In this document: in pieces, positions 20,936 through 34,861 of the stretch
Numbering within the stretch: position 1 is the first letter of the stretch
Layout of the letters: each line of letters opens with the position of its first letter
Assembly: GCA_903813345.2 (NCBI GenBank)
Contig: CAIIXF020000012.1
Span: 16,796,020-16,860,019, forward strand
Direction of reading: 5' to 3'
DNA: 64,000 nt
From: Owenia fusiformis
Lineage: Eukaryota > Annelida > Polychaeta > Sabellida > Oweniidae
Notes under the pieces: generated by a model
Seen by the model: only the letters and a program-made list of their open reading frames with translations
Databases searched by the model: none
Told to the model about the DNA's origin: nothing
Program-made: the position numbers and the translations under genes

Positions 20936-22642
20936 TGACACACTCTCTGACTTATGTGAACCCCCCCCCCCCCTTATGATGGCCTACCTGATGTGAGCGA
21001 TCCCTACACTATCGAGGCAGGAATTATCCAAGTAGAAAATTCTGCTTAAGCCGTAGTATAGTTTACAACATCAATGGATATAATTACACAGTCAAATATA
21101 CGTTGTTATTAAATTCAGAAACTTTTACGGCCGGAGCGTATTGTCGGATTTTAAACTTGATATTGTCTGATAGTCTCAGATATTGTTTATTGGATTGTAA
21201 TCTAGATTCTTCTCCTATTTTTTTTATTTGGGAACGTATATCTTTTGTTATTATGTATGTATGTATCTTTTATTCCCGATTTCAAATCTCAGATCGGATT
21301 TACTCTTTATAAAGTTCAAAAGACGAGAGCGTTCGTTTAAATAAATAATTGAATAACGCAAACCACGTTCTTAAAGTTTTTATTCAGAATTGAATTTTAT
21401 ATTCAGTACTTAATTTATTTATTAGTTACAGTGAAAAGCGGGCACATACAGGTTTGCTGCCAAGGACCGTATTTTGGGTTTATAACTGGGATAGTTGCTC
21501 GAGCTTGAAAATAAAAGGCATGTTCTTATACCTGTATTCTGTTCTTTGATTGTGTATGAAGTTGCGCTGCACGCCAAACGTTAATATTGTTAAAACACTT
21601 AAAATAAAACTTTATTCCTTTCAATTTACATAAAAAATGAAACAGATTAGATTCGAATTCCAGTCACACCAGCCACTGATCAAAGGAAGTACAAATATCT
21701 ATATTAATCAAATGTCTGAGAATTTGATAACTGTCTGGGATCCAATGTTAATTTTATTGAATCAAGAAAAGTATAAAGATGAATTTTAAACTTTTAGAGG
21801 GAAAAGCCAAATATGCATTGTAAACCTAAAAATAATTCATTAAAGTGTCACTTGTGAACTACACATTTCATAACATTAATATTAATAAAACGAATAAAGC
21901 ACACTTAATGAGGTCGTATCGGCGCTAGACGGCCCTCGCAATAAAAACGCATCGAAGTAGGGAATGCTTGGTAAATTCTTCCGAGACAGACTTTTGCTAT
22001 TTCAAAATTGAAATATGCCAAATTCCTATGAAAAAATCAAATAACCAAACGATCTTTTTCCCTGGGTTTTACTCTATTTCAAATTTACTAGAAACATGTT
22101 TATTTGAGTTTGTGATGATTGCGTTTGCTTCTCACGAGTTCATTGAAAAGTCCAGTAAAACTTCGGAGATCAAAAGACTAATTAGGCACCTGATTGCGAA
22201 AGTTTGATTGCATTTGATCGCCGGGATTTTACAAGCGTATTGTTTAAGAAGCGATCGTGTTTTTGGATCTTGATAACTTCCTATTATAAGTTTTAGGTTG
22301 GAACTGGAAGCAATGAGTATGTCGGCCTTTCTCAAGTCCACATAATGAAACAATACCCCTTTATATCAGTCCAATTGGGTTTTGCATAAATATACCAGTT
22401 TTATATTGCAAAGAGAACTATAACTAATAGCCTATATAAAAGCATCATGATAAACCATGGCATCTCATGTCTGCTCAGCATGTTTCAGGTGAAAAAGAAA
22501 GATACCAAGAGTATCAGAATGACATAAAAGGGTTTTGTTTGGTATTCAAAATAATTGTAAATAATATTTAATTCATCATACAATTGAATAATTATGATGC
22601 ATCAATTAATACAATGTACATGAAATTCGTCTGTTTAATTCA

Positions 22643-22737
22643 TTTCATTTCAGGATAGTGGGATGCTACGAGAGGGATAGCAGGAAGAGAGGCGAGGCCG
22701 AAGGGGTTGGTGCAAGCCTTCACTACAGACAGGAGTA
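22643..22737 (+). other. Conserved acceptor and short open frame in E1 (also in E2 and E3)
   Basis: TTCATTTCATTTCAG is a strong acceptor, followed by GATAGTGGGATGCTACGAGA. One frame ends after eight codons; another reads IVGCYERDSRKRGEAEGVGA and runs to a stop at about 22735. Equivalent sites are at about 28927-29023 and, reversed, 47320-47410. It may be the 3' exon of the small ORF gene; this is inference from splice-site quality and conservation. Confidence 0.3.
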
Positions 22738-23034
22738 AATGCATTGTGGAATTCGACGCAGTTCTGAAAAATATTTAGTTATAATTAATTCAATGAATGC
22801 ATTCGACCATTTGCAACCACAACTGACTTTCGAATCCCAAGAGTCAGTGGGTTACTTGGCGTTCATGTTAATTTTCAGTTACTTGTTTCATTGTTTATAT
22901 TTGAAAATTAATAATTAAGGGTTTGCGTTATCTTTCAGATATGTATTAAGAGAGATTCAGCTACATGCATTTAGCAAAACCTGATCTTTATACTAAACTA
23001 GTCAAATTTAAAGACAACTTTGAGAGATATACCC

Positions 23035-23225
23035 CAGACCCGTAGCCAGGATTTGCCAATGGGGGGTCACTTTTTGATAAATTCCAGGAGGGGTTCACTT
23101 GTGACAATTTTGGTCCAAAAGTGGCCAAAATCACTTAAAAATGCTCAGAAAACTGCAAAATTTTGAGAAAATGTTTGGCCAGGGGGGTCGCCTGAACCCA
23201 TCGAACCCCCTTCGCTACGGGCCTG
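23035..23225. mobile_element. Small MITE with CAGRCCCGTAGC ends in E1
   Basis: About 191 bp bounded by CAGACCCGTAGCCAGG and the inverse GCTACGGGCCTG, with G/C tracts and inner motifs GGGGTTC...GAACCC. It is shared at the same site by E2 (about 29325-29515) and E3 (about 45010-45205), so it was present in the ancestor. A second related unit starts at CAGGCCCGTAGCC near 24358. The copy at 32098-32331 is a later insertion of the same family. Confidence 0.6.
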
Positions 23226-26200
23226 TGCCCCAGGGAAAAATAAGTTTTACGCGTTCACCTAAAGAACGTGTAGCTTAACCTCTCTATTGTTTTATTACAG
23301 GTGGCGGCGATCGTGACAATTTCGAAGACAAAAAGCTCTATATTAGCAGTATTGAAATAGATTTATTGTTTTTGCATGTTACATAATATAAGCTTATATA
23401 GTACAGTTTATAGCATGCTCTTTTTATTAATTTTGATATGAAAATGTTGCACTGCTGCCGCTGCAGATGTCTATTTCTTATGATTATTTAGCAAATATTT
23501 CACTCTATCGTGGTGAATTATACCTGTACATCTTTCAAAAGTGATACTACATGTACTAATCTAGTATTCCACGAATCCCCCCTGGCAAATCCTGGCTAAG
23601 GGCCTGAGATAAATAAAATAAACAAAATATTTGTTTTATTATATGACTGTCCAGCTTACATTCTCAATAATACTAAATATATTAAATTATGATATAAATG
23701 AATGTTAGTGATGGAACTGAATGGGGGGATGAGATCAGGCCCATAGTCAGTTTTCTACATTTTGAGCAGTGAACACGCGCTTTTGGGCGAAAGTTTTCAT
23801 TGTTAAATGTGACCCCTGGAATTTTTCAAAAAGGTTTAGTTTCAGTGTGTTCAATGCTGAATGTTGATATTCATTTTGGAACACCACTACGACTGGTCAC
23901 TGCACTATGGCCCGCTGTTGCTCAAGTCATATAGTAAAATATAAGACTTCTAAACTAGTAGTTATACCCTTAGAACAAGGTGGTTATTGTGGCTGTCTTG
24001 TTCTGCTTTTAGGGATTGCTTCACATGATGGATTTGATACATACACTTGTATTATAATCGGAAACAAACGTTTTATATTTGTCAAAACAATAAGTATAAT
24101 TAAAATAACAAGCAAAAGATTATTCATTAATCCATCAATTTCCCTGTTCAGCGGATGTTTGGCTACTTTAATTATGAGAAAGTCTAAAGATCACCCAGGA
24201 CTCTGATTACAGCAGAAGTCGTCTAGGACTCTGATTATAGAAAATATCGTCTCAGCCTTTGATTACAGAGATCGTCTAGGTTTTCACCTTCAAACCCACA
24301 TTGTTGATTGGGTGTATTATGAGCTTTCGAGAAATCAATGACAATATTTGCCCTTTCAGGCCCGTAGCCATTTTTCAGTGATGGGGGCAGGGGGTCCACA
24401 TTAAACAACATTGGTCATCACTTAAGTTAAAAGAGCTCAGAATCATGAAAAACTGCACGATTTTAAATAAACTTTGGAGAAAGGCGATGATTGAACCCCC
24501 TCCCCCTTCAAATGCAATGGAAGTCAATTGCAATTATATTCGAGGGTTGCCATTTGAATGAAAGAAAAGCATAAATTAAATATTAAAACTTCCCACACTT
24601 TCACGTCTTTGCCTCTCTATGTTTGAATTTTTATTTTCCAATCCTTCAGGAAAAAAAACTAAATATATAAGGATATGTGACTTGATATGTGACTTGATAT
24701 CCCCAAAGGTCTCAAAAGTTTATAATTATTTTTGAAAAACCTCTCCCATAGAAAGAATACCGGGGGAGGTGGAAATGGCTTCGAAACCCTAAAAATTAAT
24801 GTTACCAGAGACTTCAAAGCCCTTCAAAGTACACGCACGTTTGCGTATATGGATTGAATACTTCACGTGGTAAAAGTTCTAAACTAACTATCAAAACAAA
24901 ACAAAGCATGCAATTCTATTGGCGATCCTGCCAGGCACACATGCACTCTTCGGGAGCGTTACCATTTCTACACTTAAATCAATTATCAGCAAACTTTATT
25001 AAATTAAAATCAATTATAGGCTATATGGAATTCCTTGTAGGCTAGTCCTAACTCTGTTAAAAATTATTATAAATAAAACACAGAGATAAAACCAAAATCA
25101 GCCATCTCAATGCAGATAATATCTGAAAATCCGTCTAATCAAGAAACAATAACAAAAACAATTAACAGATTCGTGCCAATTAATTAATTATCGGACTATG
25201 GATTTTTCATAGTTTATGCTTGCTTCAAGCAACTGCATACCCCTCTCTCGTCAGTAAACATAGGTCGGAAGAAATCATCTTGAGATTTTGACATTGTACA
25301 GTACTCTCAGTAACAAAGCTCACACATCGCCATCCGCCGTACACTCATTCGGGAAGCGGGCGTAGTTCGTGCGCTGAGCGTTCGTTGGTCGCTCGCTATT
25401 CGCGCGCGATGCGGTCGTAGATCGCCAGCGCTCAATGCGCTGAGCGTCCGCTTCGCAGTCGTTCACCACCAGCGCAGTTGATGAGCATGTAAGATCCGGC
25501 CGTAGAATTCAATGGAACATTGCAACATTAATAACTGTAATCATTTTAAACTAGAATTCCAAGGGAGAAATGCAATTTGAAAGAAGTTATTACTTTCAAC
25601 GCATTATTCATTATTTTCTATTTTTATTTACCTTTTATAGCAATTCATAATTTGAAAGAAGTTATTACTTTCAACGCATTATTCATCATTTTCTATTTTT
25701 ATTTACCTTTTATAGTAATTCATAATTTGATTTGAAATATTTTAATGAAACGAACGGTTCAATAAAAATCGCGTAAAGATGCCTAAAACATAACGCTGAG
25801 CGTCCTTTTAGCAGTTAAGATCTCGGCCGTAGAATGTAATATGAAACTGTATAAATGCAACACTACGCTTTGTGATCGGATAAAATAAGGCATCGATTTC
25901 TGCAAGAAAATTCAACAAATCTAGAAGATTTTTTTTTCAAGATAAAGAGAAAGTTTACTCTTGAATTGCTTTAAGAATACAGTAGGCGCTGCAAACATCA
26001 TGACATCTAATCAAAAGGTTCATCGTCACCAACGTGCAAAAGGCAATGTTTTTGCTATAAATCAGTGATCTACACGAGCCGAAAACAAATACTTATAAGG
26101 GACGTTATTATCACAAAACTAATGTTATTGCTTTCTTGTTAGTTTAATGTACATGTACACGTACCATACGAATGTACGTGTACACGTACCATACGAATGC

Positions 26201-27023
26201 GGTTGCCGTAAACGGGGAAGGGGGAGTGATACATACGATGGAACAAATTCACGAATTCGTATTTTTTAAAAGGAACTCATTAACTCTGAAGAGTGAGATG
26301 GGAAAATTTGGAGTAATTATATGAAATAAAATGAAGTAACATATTATTATCATGTCTTTAGACACATTACTCACCCCGTTCAATTTGTATAGGCCTATAA
26401 CGCATGAAAACTTATTTTTAAAAGCAAGCAAGGACATTCATTTTGATGATCACTTTACTAACATGTATTTAAATCACAGGTCGTGTAGATCCCCGTGGCT
26501 TGATTTATAGCAAAAAATTGGCTTCAGACAGTGGGCGGAGCGGTCTCCCGATGTTTTCGTCCAGTACAGTTGTCAGAATTCCCGGGCGGAAAATACGCCC
26601 GGCAATACGTCTTTTAAAATCCCAATAGAGCTTTAATATATGTTATGGTATTTTTGATCACATGGTACTGAATCGACCAATAAAATCACACGGTTTCTAG
26701 CAATGATACTAGGCTATTATTAACATTGGGTACGCTATTCCAGTGAGCGAAGCAGTCTTCCGACGGCAAGCGGCTGACATTCTGAACAGCCTATTCCATG
26801 ACACGTACAATTCTAGGGTTTTCTCTTGGTCCCTAGTGATATTTTGAGCTATAGGCCTAATGAGAGATTATACAAAAATTAAAAAATGGGGAAAATAGGG
26901 CGGGCAATCCAAACTTTAATAAATGGTCCATGATCATTGAATGGCCGCTTTGAACTCATTGTTGCACCTTTAATATGTTGTTTTTTATTATATGGTACTG
27001 TTTAATTGTTTACGGTAATAACT

Positions 27024-27096
27024 GATGTTGAGGTGTCGAGGTTTGGAGATCCTCGCCTGTCACGTGGATGGTCCGGGTTCGAGTCCAAGTCTGACA
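27024..27096 (+). tRNA. tRNA-Asp-like sequence in E2
   Basis: Copy of the 73-nt tRNA-like unit of E1, with the loop CTGTCAC kept and B box GGTTCGAGTCC intact, one change in the anticodon stem (GTGGA) and a T-run after it. Confidence 0.45.
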
Positions 27097-27209
27097 TTTT
27101 TTCTTTTTTTTAGTAAATGGTTGGTTGTGCTTTGATTTTACGCTTAAAATACATTTATAAATACGCTTACTTTATATTATATTAAAGCATTTATTATCCC
27201 TTCAGTTGT

Positions 27210-27539
27210 ATGAAAATGAAAAATTATTGATGTTCTCATATTGCGTTTTGGTTAATGGCCAGCCTTTAACACTGGGTACGCTATTCCAGTGAAATCTATA
27301 ATATGCAAATACAACTCCAGAAGACCGTAGAAGAGAACAGCAGGAAACTCGACCTTATCTTGAACCATTTTGAAATAAATGAAACTCCCAGAACAAGAAC
27401 AACTTCTCCATCAGATGAAATATTTTCAGACACCTGCATTTGGAACGCAACTATAGAACAATTTTACAAGGTCAGTGAGACAAGAAGAGTGTCCTTTGAC
27501 ACACTCTCTGACTTATGTGAACCCCCCCCCCCCCTATGA
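27210..27539 (+). pseudogene. Broken copy of the E-family small ORF (E2)
   Basis: Aligns with the E3 ORF but has TGA at codon 7 (27228-27230) and TAA at codon 20. The second half, from the ATG at 27303, is open and nearly identical to E1. Confidence 0.45.
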
Positions 27540-30500
27540 TGGCCTACCTGATGTGAGCGATCCCTACACTATCGAGGCAGGAATTATCCAAGTAGAAAAT
27601 TCTGCTTAAGCCGTAGTATAGTTTACAACATCAATGGATATAATTACACATTAAAATATACGTTGTTATTAAATTCAGAAACTTTCACGGCCGGAGCGTA
27701 TTGTCGGATTTTAAACTTGATATTGTCTGATAGTCTCAGATATTGTTTATTGGATTGTAATCTAGATTCTTCTCCTATTTTTTTTATTTGGGAACGTATA
27801 TCTTTTGTTATTATGTATGTATGTATCTTTTATTCCCGATTTCAAATCTCAGATCGGATTTACTCTTTATAAAGTTCAAAAGACGAGAGCGTTCGTTTAA
27901 ATAAATAATTGAATAACGCAAACCACGTTCTTAAAGTTTTTATTCAGAATCGAATTTTATATTCAGTACTTAATTTATTTTATTAGTTACAGTGAAAAGC
28001 GGGCACATACAGGTTTGCTGCCAAGGACCGTATTTTGGGTTTATAACGGGGATATTGCTCGAGCTTGAAAATAAAAGGCATGTTCTTATACCTGTATTCT
28101 GTTCTTTGATTGTGTATGAAGTTGCGCTGCACGCCAAACGTTAATATTGTTAAAACACTTAAAATAAAACTTTATTCCTTTCAATTTACATAAAAAATGA
28201 AACAGATTAGATTCGAATTCCAGTCACACCGGCCACTGATCAAAGGAAGTACAAATATCTATCTATATGCTTGGTAAATTCTTCCGAGACAGACTTTTGC
28301 TATTTCAAAATTGAAATATGCCAAATTCCTATGAAAAAATCAAATAACCACGCGATCTTTTTCCCTGGGTTTTACTCTATTTAAAATTTATTTGAGTTTG
28401 TGATGATTGCGTTTGCTTCTCACGAGTTCATTGAAAAGTCCAGTAAAACTTCGGAGATCAAAAGACTAATTAGGCACCTGATTGCGAAAGTTTGATTGCA
28501 TTTGATCGCCGGGATTTTACAAGCGTATTGTTTAAGAAGCGATCGTGTTTTTGGATCTTGATAACTTCTTATTATAAGTTAGGTTGGAACTGGAAGCAAT
28601 GAGTATGTCGGCCTTTCTCAAGTCCACATAATGAAACAATACCCCTTTATATCAGTCCAATTGGGTTTTGCATAAACATACCAGTTTTATATTGCAAAGA
28701 GAACTATAATTAATAGCCTATATAAAAGCATCATGATAAACCATGGCATCTCATGTCTGCTCAGCATGTTTCAGGTGAAAAAGAAAGATACCAAGAGTAA
28801 CAGAATGACATAAAAGGGTTTTGTTTGGTATTCAAAATAATTGTAAATAATATTTAATTCATCATACGATTGAATAATTATGATGCATCAATTAATACAA
28901 TGTACATGAAATTCGTCTGTTTAATTCATTTCATTTCAGGATAGTGGGATGCTACGAGAGGGATAGCAGGAAGAGAGGCGAGGCCGAAGGGGTTGGTGCA
29001 AGCCTTCACTACAGACAGGAGTAAATGCATTGTGGAATTCGACGCAGTTCTGAAAAATATTTAGTTATAATCATTAATTCAATGAATGCATTCGACCATT
29101 TGCAACCACAACTGACTTTCGAATCCCAAGAGTCAGTGGGTTACTTGGCGTTCATGTTAATTTTCAGTTACTTGTTTCATTGTTTATATTTGAAAGTTAA
29201 TAATTAAGGGTTTGCGTTATCTTTCAGATATGTATTAAGAGAGATTCAGCTACATACATTTAGCAAAACCTGATCTTTATACTAAACTAGTCAAATTTAA
29301 AGACAACTTTGAGAGATATACCCCAGACCCGTAGCCAGGATTTGCCAATGGGGGGGGTCACTTTTTGATAAATTCCAGGAGGGGTTCACTTGTGACAATT
29401 TTGGTCCAAAAATGGCCAAAATCACTTAAAAATGCTCAGAAAACAGCAACATTTTGAGAAAATGTTTGGCCAGGGGGGTCGCCCGAACCCATCGAACCCC
29501 CTTCGCTACGGGCCTGTGCCCCAGGGAAAAATAAGTTTTACGCGTTCACCTAAAGAACGTGTAGCTTAACCTCTCTATTGTTTTATTACAGGTGGCGGCG
29601 ATCGTGACAATTTCGAAGACAAAAAGCTCTATATTAGCAGTATTGAAATAGATTTATTGTTTTTGCATGTTACATAATATAAGCTTATATAGAGTTACAG
29701 TTTATAGCATGCTCTTTTTATTAATTTTGATATGAAAATGTTGCACTGCTGCCGCTGCAGATGTCTATTTCTTTTGATTATTTAGCAAATATTGCACTCT
29801 ATCATGGTGAATTATACCTGTACATCTTTCAAAAGTGATACTACATGTACTGGTATACCACGAATCCTCCCTGGCAAATCCTGACTAAGGGCCTGAGATA
29901 AAACGAAATATTTGTTTTATTATATGACTGTCCAGCTTACATTCTCAATAATACTAAATATATTAAATATTATATATTGTCAAAAATAATATTATATTTG
30001 TCAAAACAATAAGTGTAATTAAAATAACAAACAAAAGATTATTCATTAATCCATCAATTTCCCTGTTCAGCGGATGTTTGGCTACTTTAATTATGAGAAA
30101 GTCTAAAGATCACCCAGGACTCTTGATTACAGCAGAAGTCGTCTAGGACTCTGATTATAGAAAATATCGTCTCAGCCTTTGATTACAGAGATCGTCTAGG
30201 TTTTCACCTTCAAACCCACCTTGTTGATTGGGTGTATTATGAGCTTTCGAGAAATCAATGACAATATTTGCCCTTTCAGGCCCGTAGCCATTTTCCAGTG
30301 ATGGGGGCAGGGGGTCCACATTAAACAACATTGGTCATCACTTAAGTTAAAAGAGCTCAGAATCATGAAAAACTGCACGATTTTAAATAAACTTTGGAGA
30401 AAGGCGATGATTGAACCCCCTCCCCCTTCAAATGCAATGGAAGTCAATTGCAATTATATTCGAGGGTTGCCATTTGAATGAAAGAAAAGCATAAATTAAA

Positions 30501-30764
30501 TATTAAAACTTCCCACACTATCACGTCTTTGCCTCTCTATGTTTGAATTTTTATTTTCCAATCCTTCAGGAAAAAAAACAAAATATATAAGGATATGTGA
30601 CTTGATATGCGACTTGATATCCCCAAAGGTCTCAAAAGTTTATAATTATTTTTGAAAAACCTCTCCCATAGAAAGAATACAGGAGGAGGTGGAAATGGCT
30701 TCGAAACCCTAAAAATTAATGTTACCAGAGACTTCAAGTACACGCACGTTTGCGTATGGATTGA

Positions 30765-30841
30765 TACCCTGCGTGCAGAGTCTAGTTAAACTAAGACGGA
30801 GCTCTCTTTTAAGAAGTGAAGTCGAACGAATGCAAAGGGTA
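30765..30841. mobile_element. 77-bp MITE with 9-bp target duplication in E2
   Basis: TACCCTGCGTGCAG...GCAAAGGGTA is flanked by ATGGATTGA on both sides (30756-30764 and 30842-30850). E1 and E3 have a single ATGGATTGA there and no insert, so the boundaries are exact. The same element, 112 bp long, is at 60628-60739. Nine-base duplications are typical of Mutator-like elements. Confidence 0.85.
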
Positions 30842-32097
30842 ATGGATTGAATACTTCACGTGGTAAGGTTCTAAACTAACTATCAAAACAAAACAAAGCA
30901 TGCAATTCTATTGGCGATCCTGCCAGGCACACATGCACTCTTCGGGAGCGTTACCATTTCTATTTATTAAATTAAAATCAATTATAGGCTATATGGAATT
31001 CCTTGTAGGCTAGTCCTAACTCTGTTAAAAATTATTATAGATAAAACACAGAGATAAAACCAATGTCAGCCATCTCAATGCAGATAATATCTGAAAATCC
31101 GTCTAATCAAGTAACAATAACAAAAACAATTAACAGATTCGTGCCAATTAATTAATTATCGGACTATGGATTTTTCATAGTTTATGCTTGCTTCAAGCAA
31201 CTGCGTACCCCTCTCTCGTCAGTAAACATAGGTCGGAAGAAATCATCTTGAGATTTTGACATTGTACTTGAGGCAATTTTCATGAACTATAAAATGAAGA
31301 CCGCCATGTTTAATTGTTGAACACTCATTTAACCTGCGATATATTGCCTGTGTTGTAACCAATTTCAATGGGAACCCGTAAAACAGAATACAAATATATT
31401 ATACAATATATTAAGAACGGAATGATAAAGTATGAAAATTCCCCTCATTCGTTATCCGGAATCGTGATTCTTAACAGGAAAACAGATATGATAGATAATT
31501 CTATCTGAATTAAAGGTGACAGTTTACTACCCAACCTCGGAATTCAAGGATGCACTTTCCGTGCTGATTTTATTTGCCAGTCACATAAGGCTCAGGAGGC
31601 ATGGACTCTTTCAGATTTCCCAGATTTCCCCTGTCATTCTTATTTCCAGTATCGGGAGATTTAACCAGTTAAATGTTCCGATCGTCACAACATCCTATGG
31701 ACCGAGAGGTTTCACAGGTTTATACATGCAGCACTTATTATTGGAAGGATATATGGAATGTACATGCATACTGTGCTGAATATACATGTACAGTATGCAT
31801 GTATGAATCCGTGAAATCTCTCGGTGTATCGAATGTTGCGACGATCGGAACATTCACTGGTTTAATCTCCCGACACCATTGTGTGATCCACAGCAAGTTT
31901 TATCCTTTGGAATACCAAAGGGTTAGATAAAGTGAGACTCCGATAGATCAGAATGTCCCGACACGGGAATCAGAATGACAGAACAAATATAATTTTGAAT
32001 ACCATGGCCATGAGACTAAATCTATGAATGGGAGGTAGGGAATCGCACAATTCTGTAATTCCAATGCTGACCTTGTGTTTTATCAACGTTATACAAT

Positions 32098-32331
32098 CAG
32101 GCCCGTAGCCAGGGGGGGGGGGGGGGTTCGCATGGTTCGGGCGAACCACCCCCCCCCCCCCCCCCCCCCGGCCAAAAATTCTTTCAAAATCATGCAGTTT
32201 TTGACCATTTTGAGCACTTCTCTAGTGATTTTAGCCTAATTTGGGCCAAAATTGTCAAATGTGAACCCCCTGGAAATTTTTGAAAATTGAACCCCCCCCC
32301 CCCCCCTTGGCAAATCCTGGCTACGGGCCTG
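32098..32331. mobile_element. 234-bp MITE with homopolymer G/C tracts in E2
   Basis: It starts CAGGCCCGTAGCCAGG and ends CCTGGCTACGGGCCTG (inverted repeats of about 16 bp), and is flanked by ACAAT (32093-32097 and 32332-32336). The empty site with one ACAAT is seen in E1 at about 36070-36078 and in E3. Inside are long G and C runs (about 32109-32125, 32143-32169, 32291-32306) and a GAACC/GGTTC-rich palindromic part. Confidence 0.85.
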
Positions 32332-33795
32332 ACAATGAACGATGCAAACAAAACAGATCGTACAGTCGTAATAAATCTTATTCTAATTCTAATTCCTACA
32401 TGAAATCTCACCACCAAAGACTGGTAACATTTGAAAGACTTTATCTAATTCGTGTAATTCAAAAAAAACAAATCAAATCAAAATTAAAACATGCAAACAT
32501 GTATATCTGCTTATGGAGGAATATCCGAGAAAATGTACATGTGTGACGCTGGTTTTCAGTCCCGGGTTTTCAGTCCTACATCGCCGCGTAATACCTGAAA
32601 AGCAACTAACTTATCTGCTTATTATAAGTTATCAAATAATTTAACAATGAAACAGAAACACAATGCATGCCAAACATTTATCTATATTATATTAGGGTTA
32701 TTATGTGTATTTTGCACTTGTATCGAGCAGCTGTGTAGGCAAGACTCACAAACTATATCTCCATGGGCTATAACTTGAAGAACGCCACTGACGGGTCTGT
32801 GCCCTTTAGGATGGGCCGTATTGTTCTTGTTGGTATCTTACCCATGGGAACCTACAAAACAGAAAATATATAATTACATTGTGAAGAGGAAGTCCTGTCT
32901 ATATAAAACTCCCTAGAATAAGATACAAGCAGTATAAACATCCATATTTGCAAAAAGTTACGATAAACCACTGTCAGAAGTAGTTGTAGTATCATATGCG
33001 TATAGCTTTTCGAAAAGTTGATAAAACGCAAAATATGATTGGAATAGCAAAACAATAATAATTGCAATTTATGTTTATCATTACAATTATTCCCTGAAAT
33101 CAAGAATAAAATGTAACTTTCTTTAGATACATGTATCTGTCGCATTTGCTTAACCTGAAAGGCTAGTTCCGGGGGATAGTTTAGTCAAATTGACGAATTT
33201 CTAAAATGACAAATCATCATACTGGAGTATCTTTTGATTCTTTTCCACAGAGGTACGCTAATATCCGATCTATTATCGTACTTCAATATTTTTGTTTTTA
33301 CGAAATGGAAACAAGATCTTTTATGTAAACATCCGCATTTAAAATTAATTTTGATATATCCTCAGATTATCATAGAATAATTCTGTGAATCCCAAGCACA
33401 ACCCATTACAATTAAATGGTCTATCAGTCAATCTGTATTACAACAAATGAATAACAATCCTGAAAGTATTTCAAATATATTTGTCTTTGAATGTCGGAAT
33501 AAAAATCATCGACGGTCCAACTTCAACGTACAATCTACGTGTGCGTACAGACATAATGACAGACTTATCATTTGTCCTCATTGTGATTTGCCCGTCTGAA
33601 AGATTATTTTATAAATTATGGTAAAGAATGCTCTATAAAAGGATTTCTACATTTTTAAAACGGCAATAGTAGTTTTTATTGAAAAAAACTAGTTCTAAGT
33701 ATACTTATTTATTGAATTGTTTCAAGAATATAACTTAATAGTGGACACAATTTTTACCCGCTCAAAACATAATCTAACTCTCAAGAAATATTATT

Positions 33796-33835
33796 ATGAG
33801 TTCATCGATGTTTTCTTGGATCCTTCGATGTACAG
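33796..33835 (+). CDS. Candidate first exon in the right arm (E2; also E1 and E3)
   Basis: An ATG opens MSSSMFSWILRCTG and runs 40 nt into a perfect donor (ACAG then GTAAGT). The same 40-nt unit with ATG, frame and donor is at 37604-37643 (E1) and, reversed, at 40545-40584 (E3). It reads toward the nearby right end of the element. No acceptor inside the element downstream is obvious, so it could splice into flanking DNA. Coding status is unproven. Confidence 0.3.
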
Positions 33836-34861
33836 GTAAGTTGCACAATGCATTGATTTACACTGTGCCGACGGAAATGCCGTCCCGATGACTTAGCCGA
33901 TCGGCAGAACTATCCCGATGGCGATGCCTATCGGAGTGTTACCAAAAAAGAAAACACCGTGGATTATATACAATTTGAATTCAGTTACATGTTCTTGGTG
34001 TGTATTATGGATTTTTCAACTGATAAACTTACTACCAATTTATTCATTTAAAGTATCGAGCATATTAGTGAACCAATGATTAATTACGACCGCATACAGT
34101 ATAATGGATATAAAAACATCCAGTTCAATTACAATCTAAACAATCTGCTTTCATTTCGTGCTCACTGTGAATTCTACCGCTAAGCATATGTACAGTGCAT
34201 ACATGTATAAATTACTATCTGATAACTACATCGGTCGTATAGCGCATGCTAAGCGCTAGCTAAGCAGTAGAATCGCTGTCGCTGTGAGCACGAAGAGCGC
34301 TCGGCGCACAGACGAAGAGCGGGCGTGCAGCGGTCGCGATGCACGCGTAGAGCAGCCGGCATCTCGACGGCATGGCATGGTGTGAGCTTTGAAAATACTT
34401 GTACTGTACTTGAGGCAATTTTTATGAACTATAAAATGAAGACCGCCATGTTTAATTGTTGAACACTCATTTAACCTGCGATATATTGCCTGTGTTGTAA
34501 CCAATTTCAATGGGAACCCGTAAAACAGAATACAAATATATTATACAATATATTAAGAACGGAATGATAAAGTATGAAAATTCCCCTCATTCGTTATCCG
34601 GAATCGTGATTCTTAACAGGAAAACAGATATGATAGATAATTCTATCTGAATTAAAGGTGACAGTTTACTACCCAACCTCGGAATTCAAGGATGCACTTT
34701 CCGTGCTGATTTTATTTGCCAGTCATATAAGGCTCAGGACGCATGGACTCTGTCAGATTTCCCAGATTTCCCCTTATTTCCAGTATCGGGAGATTTAACC
34801 AGTAAAATGTTCCGATCGTCACAACATCCGATGGACCGAGAGGTTTCACAGGTTTATACAT

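Larger units (their letters stand above)
25299..34406 (+). mobile_element. E2: full-length family member nested in E1
   Basis: E2 is 9108 bp, begins CAGTACTCTCAGTAAC and ends CTTGTACTG, with TA on each side (25297-25298 and 34407-34408). Its left part repeats the left arm of E1 and its right part repeats the right arm of E1. The uninterrupted junction (GACATTGTACTTGAGG, about 31260-31275) is exactly the site where E1 was entered. Relative to E1 it lacks two internal stretches (matching about 21705-21965 and 23690-24060) and has gained two small insertions (30765-30841 and 32098-32331). The direct order left-left-right-right is therefore self-insertion, not tandem duplication. Confidence 0.93.

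Noticed and set aside
21968-22353. Conserved small frames in the left arm (about 73-79 codons on both strands)
   Set aside because: Overlapping frames on both strands in AT-rich DNA, conserved simply because copies are young; no codon-level evidence.
32852-33145. 97-codon minus frame in the right arm, also seen near 36590 and 41353
   Set aside because: Kept only because the copies are near identical; frame and length vary between copies and no start or splice context supports it.
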